10,985 nucleotides of DNA from Oscillospiraceae bacterium (GTDB lineage Bacteria > Bacillota_A > Clostridia > Oscillospirales > Oscillospiraceae), in the NCBI GenBank assembly GCA_017470325.1, contig JAFUES010000045.1, positions 1 through 10,985 of the forward strand, in the 5' to 3' direction. The notes under the pieces were generated by a model. That model had not been told where the DNA came from and made no database searches. It saw nothing but the letters and a program-made list of their open reading frames with translations. Made by a program: the position numbers and the translations under genes. This document shows, piece by piece, positions 1 to 6,111 of this stretch (positions are counted from its first letter, which is position 1; each line of letters starts with the position of its first letter).

Positions 1-136
1 CGTAGGCTCCTCGGCTTCGCTACACCGCTTCCTCCCTCGCCGTCATTACTGTCGTCGACTTGCGGTTCGCTACACTTGGCGGTAAATACCCGTGACGGGA
101 CTCTCACCCGTAAGAACTGTGCCATGCCCGGCACAC
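1..136 (-). mobile_element. Group II intron, 5' end (domain I), truncated by window edge
   Basis: Read on the minus strand, the stretch starts at base 136 with GTGTG, matching the GUGYG 5' boundary of group II introns. It continues with GCCGGGCATGGCAC and a short hairpin ACGGG/CCCGT (bases 95-111) whose loop reads TGAGAGT. This resembles the 'GGGTGAAAGTCCC' element of domain I in bacterial group II introns. Further on come AAGTGTAGCGAACCG and GGAGGAAGCGG, also of the kind seen in domain I. No open reading frame here looks like a protein; short ORFs crossing it are accidental. The intron-encoded reverse transcriptase and domains V/VI would lie left of base 1. The call rests on remembered family patterns, so the intron class is left open. 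Confidence 0.65.
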
Positions 137-141
137 CGACA

Positions 142-172
142 CATCCCGCACAGCGCTTGGCTGTGCGGGATG
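142..172 (-). terminator. Hairpin downstream of the EFR1 gene
   Basis: A perfect 13-bp stem pairs CATCCCGCACAGC (142-154) with GCTGTGCGGGATG (160-172) around a 5-nt loop. It starts 18 nt after the stop codon of the minus-strand EFR1 gene, so it probably ends that transcript. The tail on the minus strand (TGTCG) is not U-rich, so it is a weak intrinsic terminator as it stands. The putative group II intron begins 5 nt past the stem, so insertion may have displaced an original U-tract. Confidence 0.55.
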
Positions 173-190
173 CTTTGTGTTCGATCTGGA

Positions 191-973
191 TCAATCGATA
201 TGGATCAGGGTCTCCATCAGGTCGGCGGCACTCACATGGACGTTGTGATAGTGCTCCCGCTTGTCGGTGACACTGCCCAGGGAGATGGCGGAGGTGGGAC
301 AGTACTGCAGGCAGCCCAGGCACTGGATGCAATTGGTGCCGATCACGGCACGGCCGTTTTCCAGGCGGATGTTGCCCCGGGGACATAGCCGTACGCATTG
401 GCCGCAGCCCACGCAGGCGCTGCTCACGGCAAAGCCCGCAGCCTTTTTCTTGACGATCACGGGCCAGGCCGCGTTCTCCGCCGCGTTCAGCGGATTCTTC
501 GGCGGCTTCTTGCCGGTGACGGTTTTGGCGCAAACCTCCGCGCCGATCAGCTGCGCCAGCTTTTCACTGCGCGCCTGAGCCTGCTCCGCGCTCAGCGGCG
601 GAACCATCAGGTTGTGGGGGAACAGCCAGATGCAGGTGCACTGATGGGTGACGGTCCTCCAGTAGTCCAGGGGGATGATCTTATCCAGCTCCGCAAGGCC
701 CGTGCCGGGATAGCTGGCGGACTGGCTGACGGCGAATGTGTAGCTGCCCGGCGAGACCTGGATGGTCTTCGCGTAGGTCAGCACGTCCACAGGCGCGCCA
801 CCCCCGTGGCAGGGGAAAACAAAGCCTACTCGCTTGGCGTCCCGCACATCGGTTTTTACCGGAGCGGAGCGCATCATAATGATATCCGTATCGCCCAGAT
901 AGCGGGCGATATTTTTTGCCATGTCAAGACAGTTGCCGGTGCCCGAGTAACAGAAGATCACGTTTTCACTCAT
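191..973 (-). CDS. EFR1-family flavodoxin/ferredoxin fusion protein
   Basis: This 260-residue cytosolic redox protein probably carries electrons with FMN and two [4Fe-4S] clusters; its partner and substrate are unknown. The N-terminal flavodoxin-like domain has the phosphate-loop motif YSGTGNC at residues 9-15 and a GGGAP turn near 57-61. The C-terminal part has two ferredoxin-type cysteine sets: CVGCGQCVRLCP (C187, C190, C193, C197) and CIQCLGCLQYCP (C215, C218, C221, C225). Length and order fit EFR1-family ferredoxins of Clostridia. I chose the ATG at 973 because AAAGGAG lies 9 nt upstream; an open frame extends to 1141 but adds 56 residues without flavodoxin character. It is divergent from the GNAT gene at 1098 and ends before a hairpin. 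No truncation is seen. Confidence 0.9.
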   Translation of the reverse strand: MSENVIFCYSGTGNCLDMAKNIARYLGDTDIIMMRSAPVKTDVRDAKRVGFVFPCHGGGAPVDVLTYAKTIQVSPGSYTFAVSQSASYPGTGLAELDKIIPLDYWRTVTHQCTCIWLFPHNLMVPPLSAEQAQARSEKLAQLIGAEVCAKTVTGKKPPKNPLNAAENAAWPVIVKKKAAGFAVSSACVGCGQCVRLCPRGNIRLENGRAVIGTNCIQCLGCLQYCPTSAISLGSVTDKREHYHNVHVSAADLMETLIHID

Positions 974-1000
974 GGATATCAGCTCCTTTGTTTTTGATAC

Positions 1001-1029
1001 TTGCAGAATACCATGAATCGGCTTATGAT
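1001..1029 (+). promoter_or_regulatory. Candidate promoter for the GNAT/TSUP pair
   Basis: TTGCAG (1001-1006), a 17-bp spacer and TATGAT (1024-1029) form a sigma-A-like promoter. The -10 matches 5 of 6 consensus bases while the -35 is weaker. It would give a leader of about 60 nt before the ATG at 1098. It overlaps the opposing promoter at 1005-1033 almost completely. Confidence 0.4.
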
Positions 1030-1033
1030 ACAA
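1005..1033 (-). promoter_or_regulatory. Candidate promoter for the EFR1 gene
   Basis: On the minus strand TTGTAT (1033-1028), 17 bp and TATTCT (1010-1005) with a preceding TGG form an extended -10 type promoter. The predicted start lies about 25 nt upstream of the ATG at 973. The match is moderate and rests on reading by eye. Confidence 0.35.
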
Positions 1034-1097
1034 TGGACAGATGGTCGAATACTGTTGCAATGCAGTACTTGGACAGCTTACAGGAGGGATGCCGAAC

Positions 1098-1604
1098 ATG
1101 CAGATCCGCAGCTCCACCGAACAGGACTTTGACCGGATCATGGAGATCTACGCCCTGGCCCGCGCCTTCATGGCGGCCCACGGCAACCCCAAACAGTGGG
1201 GCCCCACCAACTGGCCGCCGGAGGCCTTCATCCACCGGGATATCGCGGAGGGGAAAAGCCATGTCTGCGTACATGACGGACAGGTAGTCGGCACCTTCTT
1301 CTTCACCCAGGGGCCGGATATCGAGCCCACCTACCGGCAGATCGAGGACGGCGCCTGGCTGTCGGACACTCCCTACGGCGTGGTCCACCGGCTGGCCGGC
1401 GACGGTTCCGTCAAGGGCATCGGGGCGGCCTGCCTCAACTGGGCCTTTGCGCAGTGCGGACATCTGCGGGTGGACACCCACGGCGACAACACCGTCATGC
1501 AGAGCCTGCTGGAAAAGCTGGACTTCGTCCACTGCGGCACCATCTTCGTGGAGGAAGACGATTATCCCCGCCTGGCCTACGAAAAGCTGGAAGGCCGCGG
1601 CTGA
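1098..1604 (+). CDS. GNAT family N-acetyltransferase
   Basis: This 168-residue protein is a probable acetyl-CoA-dependent N-acetyltransferase with an unknown acceptor. It starts MQIRSSTEQDFDRIMEIYALA, typical of the beta1-alpha1 opening of small GNAT enzymes. The region around residues 101-110 (GDGSVKGIGAACLNWAF) sits where the acetyl-CoA pyrophosphate-binding loop and following helix are expected, although the usual (R/Q)xxGxG/A signature is relaxed. The C-terminal half ends LEKLDFVHCGTIFVE, like the final GNAT strands. The ATG at 1098 has GGAGG 10 nt upstream; the in-frame ATG at 1089 is too close to that site. The TSUP permease begins 25 nt after the stop with no terminator between, so the two are likely cotranscribed. 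Confidence 0.85.
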   Translation: MQIRSSTEQDFDRIMEIYALARAFMAAHGNPKQWGPTNWPPEAFIHRDIAEGKSHVCVHDGQVVGTFFFTQGPDIEPTYRQIEDGAWLSDTPYGVVHRLAGDGSVKGIGAACLNWAFAQCGHLRVDTHGDNTVMQSLLEKLDFVHCGTIFVEEDDYPRLAYEKLEGRG

Positions 1605-1629
1605 TCCTATGAAACGGAGTTAACAGGGA

Positions 1630-2403
1630 ATGCGTATCGATCTGATCAGTGCGCAGGGCATCCTGTGCTGTCTCGCCTTTTTCTTTGCGGGCGTGGTGGA
1701 TTCCATCTCCGGCGGCGGCGGACTGATCACCATCCCCGTCATGCTGGCCACCGGGATCCCGGTCCACTACATCACCGGCACCAACCAGTGCTCCGCCTGG
1801 CTGGGCACCGGCGTTGCCGCCTATGAATATATCAAAAGCGGAAAGATCCATTTCCGTTCGGCGCTGATCACCGTTCCCTTCGCCGTGGTCGGCGCCTTTC
1901 TGGGGGCACGCCTGAACCTGATGCTGCCGGAGCGGTCATTGAAGCTCTTCATGCTGGTCTCCATCCCCGTCCTGGCGGTGATCCTCCTGAGCAACAAGCA
2001 GCTGGGGGAAGCCGACCGGGCCGACGACCAGCCCGCTTCCCGGGTGACAGTCTGTTCCGCCCTTATCGGTCTGGTGCTGGGCGCCTACCAGGGCTTTTAC
2101 GGCCCCGGCTCAGGATTGTTTTTTATGCTGGCCTACGCGGCCTTTCTGAAGCTCAGTCTGGTTCGCGCCACCGGCAACACCCGCTTCGTCATCGCTATCG
2201 CCTCCATCACCTCGGTATTGACCTACGCCCTCTCCGGTACGGTGATCTGGAATCTGGCCGTCACGGCCACCGTTTTCAATATCGCGGGCTCTTATCTGGG
2301 AGCCTCCCTCGCCATCAAAAACGGGAGCCGGATCATCCGGCCCATCATGTTTGCCGTGGTGCTTTTGCTGCTCGTAAAACTGATCGTTGATCTTGGATCA
2401 TGA
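1630..2403 (+). CDS. TSUP (TauE/SafE) family membrane permease
   Basis: This 257-residue inner-membrane protein belongs to the sulfite exporter TauE/SafE (TSUP) family. Members move sulfur-containing or organic anions across the membrane; the substrate here cannot be read from sequence. The family's internal duplication is visible: AGVVDSISGGGGLITIPVML (about 20-39) in the first half and GAYQGFYGPGSGLFF (about 151-165) in the second. Seven to eight hydrophobic segments fit the family, with a short polar loop around residues 122-140. The ATG at 1630 follows CGGAG and AGGGA, and the stop is at 2401-2403. It sits 25 nt behind the GNAT gene and before a hairpin terminator. Length is normal and no break is seen. 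Confidence 0.9.
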   Translation: MRIDLISAQGILCCLAFFFAGVVDSISGGGGLITIPVMLATGIPVHYITGTNQCSAWLGTGVAAYEYIKSGKIHFRSALITVPFAVVGAFLGARLNLMLPERSLKLFMLVSIPVLAVILLSNKQLGEADRADDQPASRVTVCSALIGLVLGAYQGFYGPGSGLFFMLAYAAFLKLSLVRATGNTRFVIAIASITSVLTYALSGTVIWNLAVTATVFNIAGSYLGASLAIKNGSRIIRPIMFAVVLLLLVKLIVDLGS

Positions 2404-2484
2404 AGCGCGCCGGGCGTCCTCCGCTTTCTCCATGCCGGAGTGCACCGTTTGTCGCCAATGGATCTATGTAACCGCGCTATCTAC

Positions 2485-2523
2485 AAACCGCCCATCGGGT
2501 TTGATAAACCCGGTGGGCGGTTT
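2485..2523. terminator. Bidirectional hairpin terminator between convergent genes
   Basis: An 18-bp stem pairs AAACCGCCCATCGGGTTT (2485-2502) with AAACCCGGTGGGCGGTTT (2506-2523) with one G-U pair and a 3-nt loop. Both sides end in T-runs when read outwards. It lies between the convergent TSUP gene and the minus-strand membrane protein gene ending at 2621. The rest of 2404-2620 shows no gene. Confidence 0.7.
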
Positions 2524-2620
2524 GATGCACTGCGTGGATACCGAAAACTCAGCATGATTATTTATACTGTGATGAAATGAGACTTCAGGGGTTATCGTTG
2601 CCGCTTTTCACAGCGTGCCC

Positions 2621-4318
2621 CTATGTGTGGAGGCGGGCAACGGGTTCGCTGCTGCCAAAGTGTTCCTGGAGATACAGCTTTGTGTCGTCCTTTTGTTTAA
2701 TAACGATTAGATAATCGTAATCATCCAGCAATTCATTGTGCCCATCGAGGTCGCTGACCGTATACACGGCGACCTCTTCGGGCTCAAGCAAATAGCGACT
2801 CATAAAAAACAGAAAATCGCTCTCCGAATCCCCATCCGGTTCCAAAATGATATATTTTGCCTCTTTTGGCAGTTCATAGTCCCCAATCAGATCATCGAAC
2901 TGCTGCCGCAGGGTTCCTGCCAACTCCTGCCTGCCCAGATAGGTGAAATCCGGCCGTACACCCCAGAAGAGGGCCAGGGCAGACAGTCCGCAAAGCAGGA
3001 GGGAAAGTATGCGTTCCTTGCCGACTTTTGCCTGCTCCACCATCTGAATGGCTGAAATCGCCGTAATACCTCCCGTAAAAATCAAGATGATTTTTTGGTA
3101 GCGAGAAAAACCGGCCAAAATCCTGGCTTCATAAAGCGGCATGGAAAAGAAATACATGGCCAACAGGCCGAATTGGAAAAACACATAACATAACAGGGGG
3201 TACACGGTGATCCGCCAAGTCTCTGCCCGCTTCATCCTCAGCACCGTACGACGGAAAACGACGAGAGCAAGCAGAAGAAAAAGAATGAAAAGAAACTGGT
3301 TGTCCACCGAGAAAAGCTTGAGCAACAACGCACGCTTGATGCTTACGATGTCATTCGCCGTTTTCTCTCTGATGCCCTGAAGATAGTTGGCTAAGGACAC
3401 CGAGTGTTTGCTGAGCAATCCATTGGGGAACACCAGCCTCACATGACTGCCCCAGAAGAACATCAGCAGGATCGGGCATAAAGCGAGAATCATCCAGGCA
3501 CGTCGCGCATCTCCCTTTGGATGGATCGTCAACAGGGCGTATAGCAGAATCATCCCGGCGAAGGCGCAGCCGCTGCTTTTTATGCTGACCAGAAAAAGCA
3601 TCCAGGGCAGCAGCAACATGGGATGTCTCTCGATCTCATCCCGGTAATAGCTGCAGAAGGCAAAAGCACTTACGGCTGTTATGGGCAACAGCGTGTCTAC
3701 CAACAAATCCCGGAATCCGATATTCCCGCAAAGCAGGCACAGCGCCGTGAACACAGCCAAGAGCCTTCCCTTGACCGTTTTCGCAAAAGTGAACACGCTG
3801 CTGGCCATCCCGGCTTCTGTAATCGCTTGCATCCACATCTGCATGACTTCAGACTTGTCCCCGGTAATCTTTGCCGCATAGAAAAGGAGTGAGACAGAAC
3901 CAACGGGGTATGACTGGAAGTAGATATAACTGTCCTGGGCTGTCGGTGTGCGGTTTTGAAGAATCATAGTTTTCGCTACTATCGCCCAGTGGCTGAAATT
4001 GTCATAGCGAATCAGTTTGTTGCCCTGTAGAATTATCGCAAAGACAAGGCACATTACCAAGAAAAAAGCCATTCCCAAGGAACAAACCGTTTTCAGCGGA
4101 AATCGCTTTCGGATGCCGTCCACCAAGCATAGTATACTTCCCGCCGCAACGAGGACTGTCATTTCGACCATAATGTTCAGGATCCCTGCGAGAACAAATG
4201 CAGAGCTGATACAGGCAAAAAGAAAGCCGATAGCCAGTTCCGATCGTATCTGAGCTGAAAGCCAGTATAAATATCCTGCGAAAGACATAATCAGCAAAAG
4301 AAAACGAAAAATCTCCAC
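2621..4318 (-). CDS. Polytopic membrane protein, possible GT-C-type glycosyltransferase
   Basis: I do not recognise a named family with certainty. The 565-residue product has roughly a dozen hydrophobic segments from the N-terminus to about residue 470. A soluble C-terminal tail of about 90 residues follows, rich in acidic residues. An extracytoplasmic loop after the third or fourth segment carries YDNFSHW (105-111) and then FQSYPVGS (134-141). An acidic residue in the first large outer loop is how lipid-linked-sugar GT-C enzymes place their catalytic base, so a role in transferring sugars to envelope glycans is an inference. The start is GTG at 4318, with AAAGGAG 9 nt upstream. The gene is more A/T-rich than its neighbours, suggesting separate origin. 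It stands alone, without other polysaccharide genes. Confidence 0.75.
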   Translation of the reverse strand: MEIFRFLLLIMSFAGYLYWLSAQIRSELAIGFLFACISSAFVLAGILNIMVEMTVLVAAGSILCLVDGIRKRFPLKTVCSLGMAFFLVMCLVFAIILQGNKLIRYDNFSHWAIVAKTMILQNRTPTAQDSYIYFQSYPVGSVSLLFYAAKITGDKSEVMQMWMQAITEAGMASSVFTFAKTVKGRLLAVFTALCLLCGNIGFRDLLVDTLLPITAVSAFAFCSYYRDEIERHPMLLLPWMLFLVSIKSSGCAFAGMILLYALLTIHPKGDARRAWMILALCPILLMFFWGSHVRLVFPNGLLSKHSVSLANYLQGIREKTANDIVSIKRALLLKLFSVDNQFLFILFLLLALVVFRRTVLRMKRAETWRITVYPLLCYVFFQFGLLAMYFFSMPLYEARILAGFSRYQKIILIFTGGITAISAIQMVEQAKVGKERILSLLLCGLSALALFWGVRPDFTYLGRQELAGTLRQQFDDLIGDYELPKEAKYIILEPDGDSESDFLFFMSRYLLEPEEVAVYTVSDLDGHNELLDDYDYLIVIKQKDDTKLYLQEHFGSSEPVARLHT

Positions 4319-4387
4319 GGCAGGCTTCTCCTTTCCAAGAGATGACTTTTGACGATTGGCATCTGATAAAATCGGCGGGCGTTTCGC

Positions 4388-4415
4388 TTTGTATCCGTGT
4401 TCATGTTCTTATCAA
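4388..4415 (-). promoter_or_regulatory. Candidate promoter with inverted repeat, upstream of the membrane protein gene
   Basis: On the minus strand TTGATA (4415-4410), 16 bp and TACAAA (4393-4388) form a possible promoter for the gene starting at 4318. The -35 overlaps an inverted repeat, ATGTTC (4403-4408) and GAACAT (4417-4422), flanked by further GTTC/GAAC copies. This could be an operator; no regulator is evident. Confidence 0.3.
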
Positions 4416-4455
4416 CGAACATAGAGAACCATTTTTACGAAATGACTCCACCGAT

Positions 4456-5061
4456 TCAGCGAACCTGGAACTGGGTGCGGAAAAACGGCGCGGGCAGGAT
4501 GCTTTGATAGAGCTCGGTGTAGATCAACCGCAGTTCATCTCCCGTGTGAGTGGTTCCGGTCGGCACCTCAAGGATCCGATAGTCCACGCCGAACACCACC
4601 GAGCACAGCTCCGTTTTCCGATAGCCGCTGCGCAGATAAAACTGCAGCCGCCGATCACGCACGGCCCGGGTCTGCTCATCTTTCGCCTTGTCCGGGTCCT
4701 CCACCTCGCCGATCACGCAGTCGGCCTCTGTAAGCTCTGCAGCCAGCTGCTCCAGGAAGATCGAGCCCAGGCCCTGGTCCCGGTACCCCTCCGCAATGCC
4801 CAGGTAGTCGAACAGATAGTTTTTCCCCAGGCGGACAAAGAAGGCATAGCCCACGATCTCCTCTCCGGCAAACAGGCCGTAGCAGTCATAGGCGTCCTTC
4901 TCCCAGGAGCGGCGCAGAGAGGCCAGCGGCCGCAGCTCGTTGCGGGCAAAATCCTTCTTCAGGCGGTTTTTGTACAGCCGCTCGACCTGCGCGAAATCCG
5001 TCAGCCTACTGGTGGAAAAAGCCGTCGGTCCCTTATCGAACAAAATGCGTCCAGGCATCAT
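4456..5061 (-). CDS. GNAT family N-acetyltransferase
   Basis: This 201-residue protein is a probable acetyl-CoA-dependent acetyltransferase of unknown acceptor. The canonical acetyl-CoA-binding motif is visible as YRDQGLGS (93-100), in the expected place after the strand NYLFDYLGIAEG (81-92). A later strand and turn, LRSGYRKTE, match the C-terminal GNAT pattern. The ATG at 5061 is followed at once by a second ATG at 5058. Only a weak GGAAA-type site precedes them, but the start lies inside the 3' end of the flavodoxin-fold reductase gene (29-nt overlap), so translational coupling is likely. No terminator is seen after its stop, so transcripts may run on towards the membrane protein gene. Confidence 0.87.
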   Translation of the reverse strand: MMPGRILFDKGPTAFSTSRLTDFAQVERLYKNRLKKDFARNELRPLASLRRSWEKDAYDCYGLFAGEEIVGYAFFVRLGKNYLFDYLGIAEGYRDQGLGSIFLEQLAAELTEADCVIGEVEDPDKAKDEQTRAVRDRRLQFYLRSGYRKTELCSVVFGVDYRILEVPTGTTHTGDELRLIYTELYQSILPAPFFRTQFQVR

Positions 5062-5650
5062 GCTTCATTTCCGGCTTGCCGAAAGACCCCTGCCCGGCCT
5101 TGATGGCCTTGATCATAAAGGCCATATTCCTGGCCAGGTTCTGAATGGTCTGCAGGCCCTCCTCGTCCTTGTAGACGTCCTCTCCGGAAAAGCCGTGGAC
5201 GTCGTTCCAGTAGGACGCGGGAGCGGTCGGCATGCCGCTGATGCCGAAGAACTGATTCATGGCTTCAAACGTGGCGCTGTTGCCGCCCCTGCGACAGGAC
5301 ACCACAGAGGCGCCCACCTTCATGTGCAGATCACCGGGAAAGCTGAAAAAGAGCCGCTGCATGAAAGACAGCACGGTGCCGTTGGGATTGCCGTAGTAAA
5401 CCGGCGTGCCCACGATGATGCCATCCGCTTCCTCCAGCTTGGGCGCGGTCTCATTGACCAGGTCGTTGAACACGCATTTCCCGGTCTCGGCACAGCGGCG
5501 GCAGCCGATGCAGCCGCGGATATCCTTGTTGCCTACGACCACTTCTTCCGTCTCGATACCCTCCGCGTTCAGGATCTTCGCCGCCTCTTTCAGCGCCGTA
5601 CTGATGCAGCCCTTCAGGTCCGGGCTGCCGTTGATCATAAGTACCTTCAT
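5033..5650 (-). CDS. Flavodoxin-fold NAD(P)H-dependent FMN reductase / oxidoreductase
   Basis: This 205-residue cytosolic flavoprotein resembles the iron-sulfur flavoprotein/NADPH-dependent FMN reductase group. It opens MKVLMINGSPDLKGCISTAL, where GSP...S forms the FMN phosphate loop. CIGCRRCAETGKC (47-59) is the compact cysteine cluster of iron-sulfur flavoproteins; C47, C50, C53 and C59 could hold a [4Fe-4S] cluster. GTPVYYGNPNG (81-91) and the RRGGNS turn (120-125) match the FMN-binding loops of this fold. The ATG at 5650 has GGAAGGAG 7 nt upstream; an upstream in-frame ATG at 5716 has no such site. It is the first gene of an operon with the overlapping GNAT gene. Physiological substrate is unknown. 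Confidence 0.88.
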   Translation of the reverse strand: MKVLMINGSPDLKGCISTALKEAAKILNAEGIETEEVVVGNKDIRGCIGCRRCAETGKCVFNDLVNETAPKLEEADGIIVGTPVYYGNPNGTVLSFMQRLFFSFPGDLHMKVGASVVSCRRGGNSATFEAMNQFFGISGMPTAPASYWNDVHGFSGEDVYKDEEGLQTIQNLARNMAFMIKAIKAGQGSFGKPEMKHDAWTHFVR

Positions 5651-5695
5651 ATGTTTGCTCCTTCCGATCCCTGATGGTTTACCCCTGTTGCCTGT

Positions 5696-5724
5696 ATCAT
5701 ACCACATCCGCAGCATGCACGCAA
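5696..5724 (-). promoter_or_regulatory. Candidate extended -10 promoter for the reductase/GNAT operon
   Basis: On the minus strand TTGCGT (5724-5719), 17 bp and TGG-TATGAT (ending at 5696) form an extended -10 promoter. It is about 45 nt upstream of the reductase ATG at 5650. The -35 is a poor match, compensated by the TGn element. Confidence 0.45.
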
Positions 5725-5753
5725 ATTGTGGAAGTTTTTTCCTGACATTTCCC

Positions 5754-5781
5754 TTGCATTTTTCCGCAACAGTATTATAAT
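5754..5781 (+). promoter_or_regulatory. Candidate promoter of the thi operon
   Basis: TTGCAT (5754-5759), 16 bp and a perfect TATAAT (5776-5781) precede the TPP riboswitch. The predicted start near 5788 leaves about 17 nt before the aptamer. It faces away from the reductase promoter at 5696-5724. Confidence 0.6.
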
Positions 5782-5804
5782 ACAGTTATTAAAACCGCAT
5801 AGCG

Positions 5805-5891
5805 ATCGATGGGGAGTTCGACAGAACTGAGAGGAAGCCAGGCTTCGACCCACTGACCTGATTTGGATCATGCCAACGTAGGGATTTCGAT
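5805..5891 (+). promoter_or_regulatory. TPP riboswitch (THI element) aptamer
   Basis: The aptamer contains CTGAGA (5827-5832) and the second conserved half ACCTGAT...GCCAACGTAGGGA (5856-5884), both hallmarks of the THI box. P1 pairs ATCGA (5805-5809) with TCGAT (5887-5891). The variable hairpin is GAAG/CTTC within 5834-5846. The usual CTGG/CCAG pairing of the pyrophosphate-binding arm is TTGG (5863-5866) with CCAA (5873-5876) here, a compensated change that supports a real structure. It binds thiamin pyrophosphate and should lower expression of the downstream salvage genes when the cofactor is plentiful. Confidence 0.97.
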
Positions 5892-5895
5892 TTGT

Positions 5896-5929
5896 ACCGG
5901 AGAGCCAAATTGGGTGCTTCGGTTTTTTT
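5896..5929 (+). terminator. Intrinsic terminator of the TPP riboswitch
   Basis: A stem of ACCGGAG (5896-5902) with CTTCGGT (5917-5923), extended by CC/GG pairs inside, is followed by seven T's (5923-5929). It starts 4 nt after P1, the usual place for a riboswitch-controlled terminator, so TPP binding likely causes early termination. Confidence 0.85.
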
Positions 5930-5942
5930 ATTCTCTTTTGAA

Positions 5943-6092
5943 GGGGGGAACGGCCCGTTTCCGCACAGCGGCAGGCAGGAGGGGAGCGCCTCAGGTCTGA
6001 AAGATAGCGAGGGAAGCCGTGTTCCGGCGTGAGAGGAGGCCAGTAAGTCTCGACCGAAAATACGGAAACGACACCAGGATTTCTGCCGTTTC
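5943..6092 (+). promoter_or_regulatory. Second structured leader before thiW; possible cobalamin-riboswitch-like element
   Basis: This segment lies between the TPP terminator and thiW and encodes no convincing peptide. A closing stem pairs AGCGGCAGG (5967-5975) with TCTGCCGTT (6082-6090), 9 bp with two G-U pairs. Inside are AGGT, GAGGGAAGCCG...CGGCG (6009-6029), GAGGAGGCCAGTAAG (6033-6047), CCG/CGG (6054-6065) and CCAGGA (6074-6079) before CTGCCG. Their order recalls cobalamin riboswitch boxes, but the canonical CCCGCnACTGT core is missing. GGAAACG (6064-6070) can pair with CGTTTCC (5956-5962), or six of its bases with CGTTTC (6087-6092), the latter just upstream of the thiW Shine-Dalgarno sequence at 6098-6104. 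GGGAACG/CGTTTCC (5946-5962) is a further competing hairpin. Such alternatives suit a switch. The family assignment is tentative. Confidence 0.4.
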
Positions 6093-6111
6093 ATTTTAAA
6101 GGAGAAGCATT

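Noticed and set aside
76..388. Short plus-strand frames crossing the left end
   Set aside because: They run through the group II intron-like RNA, the hairpin and the EFR1 3' end, with no ribosome site or protein pattern.
974..1141. N-terminal extension of the EFR1 frame
   Set aside because: The 56 extra residues run through the promoter region and lack flavodoxin features, while the ATG at 973 has a proper ribosome site.
4342..5674. Long plus-strand open frames (253 and 244 codons)
   Set aside because: They are antisense to the GNAT and flavodoxin-fold reductase genes, which have motifs and ribosome sites. The antisense products show no family pattern.
5943..6092. Straight call as a canonical cobalamin riboswitch
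   Set aside because: The CCCGCnACTGT core that forms the ligand pocket is missing, and two different alignments compete, so only a cobalamin-like possibility is reported.
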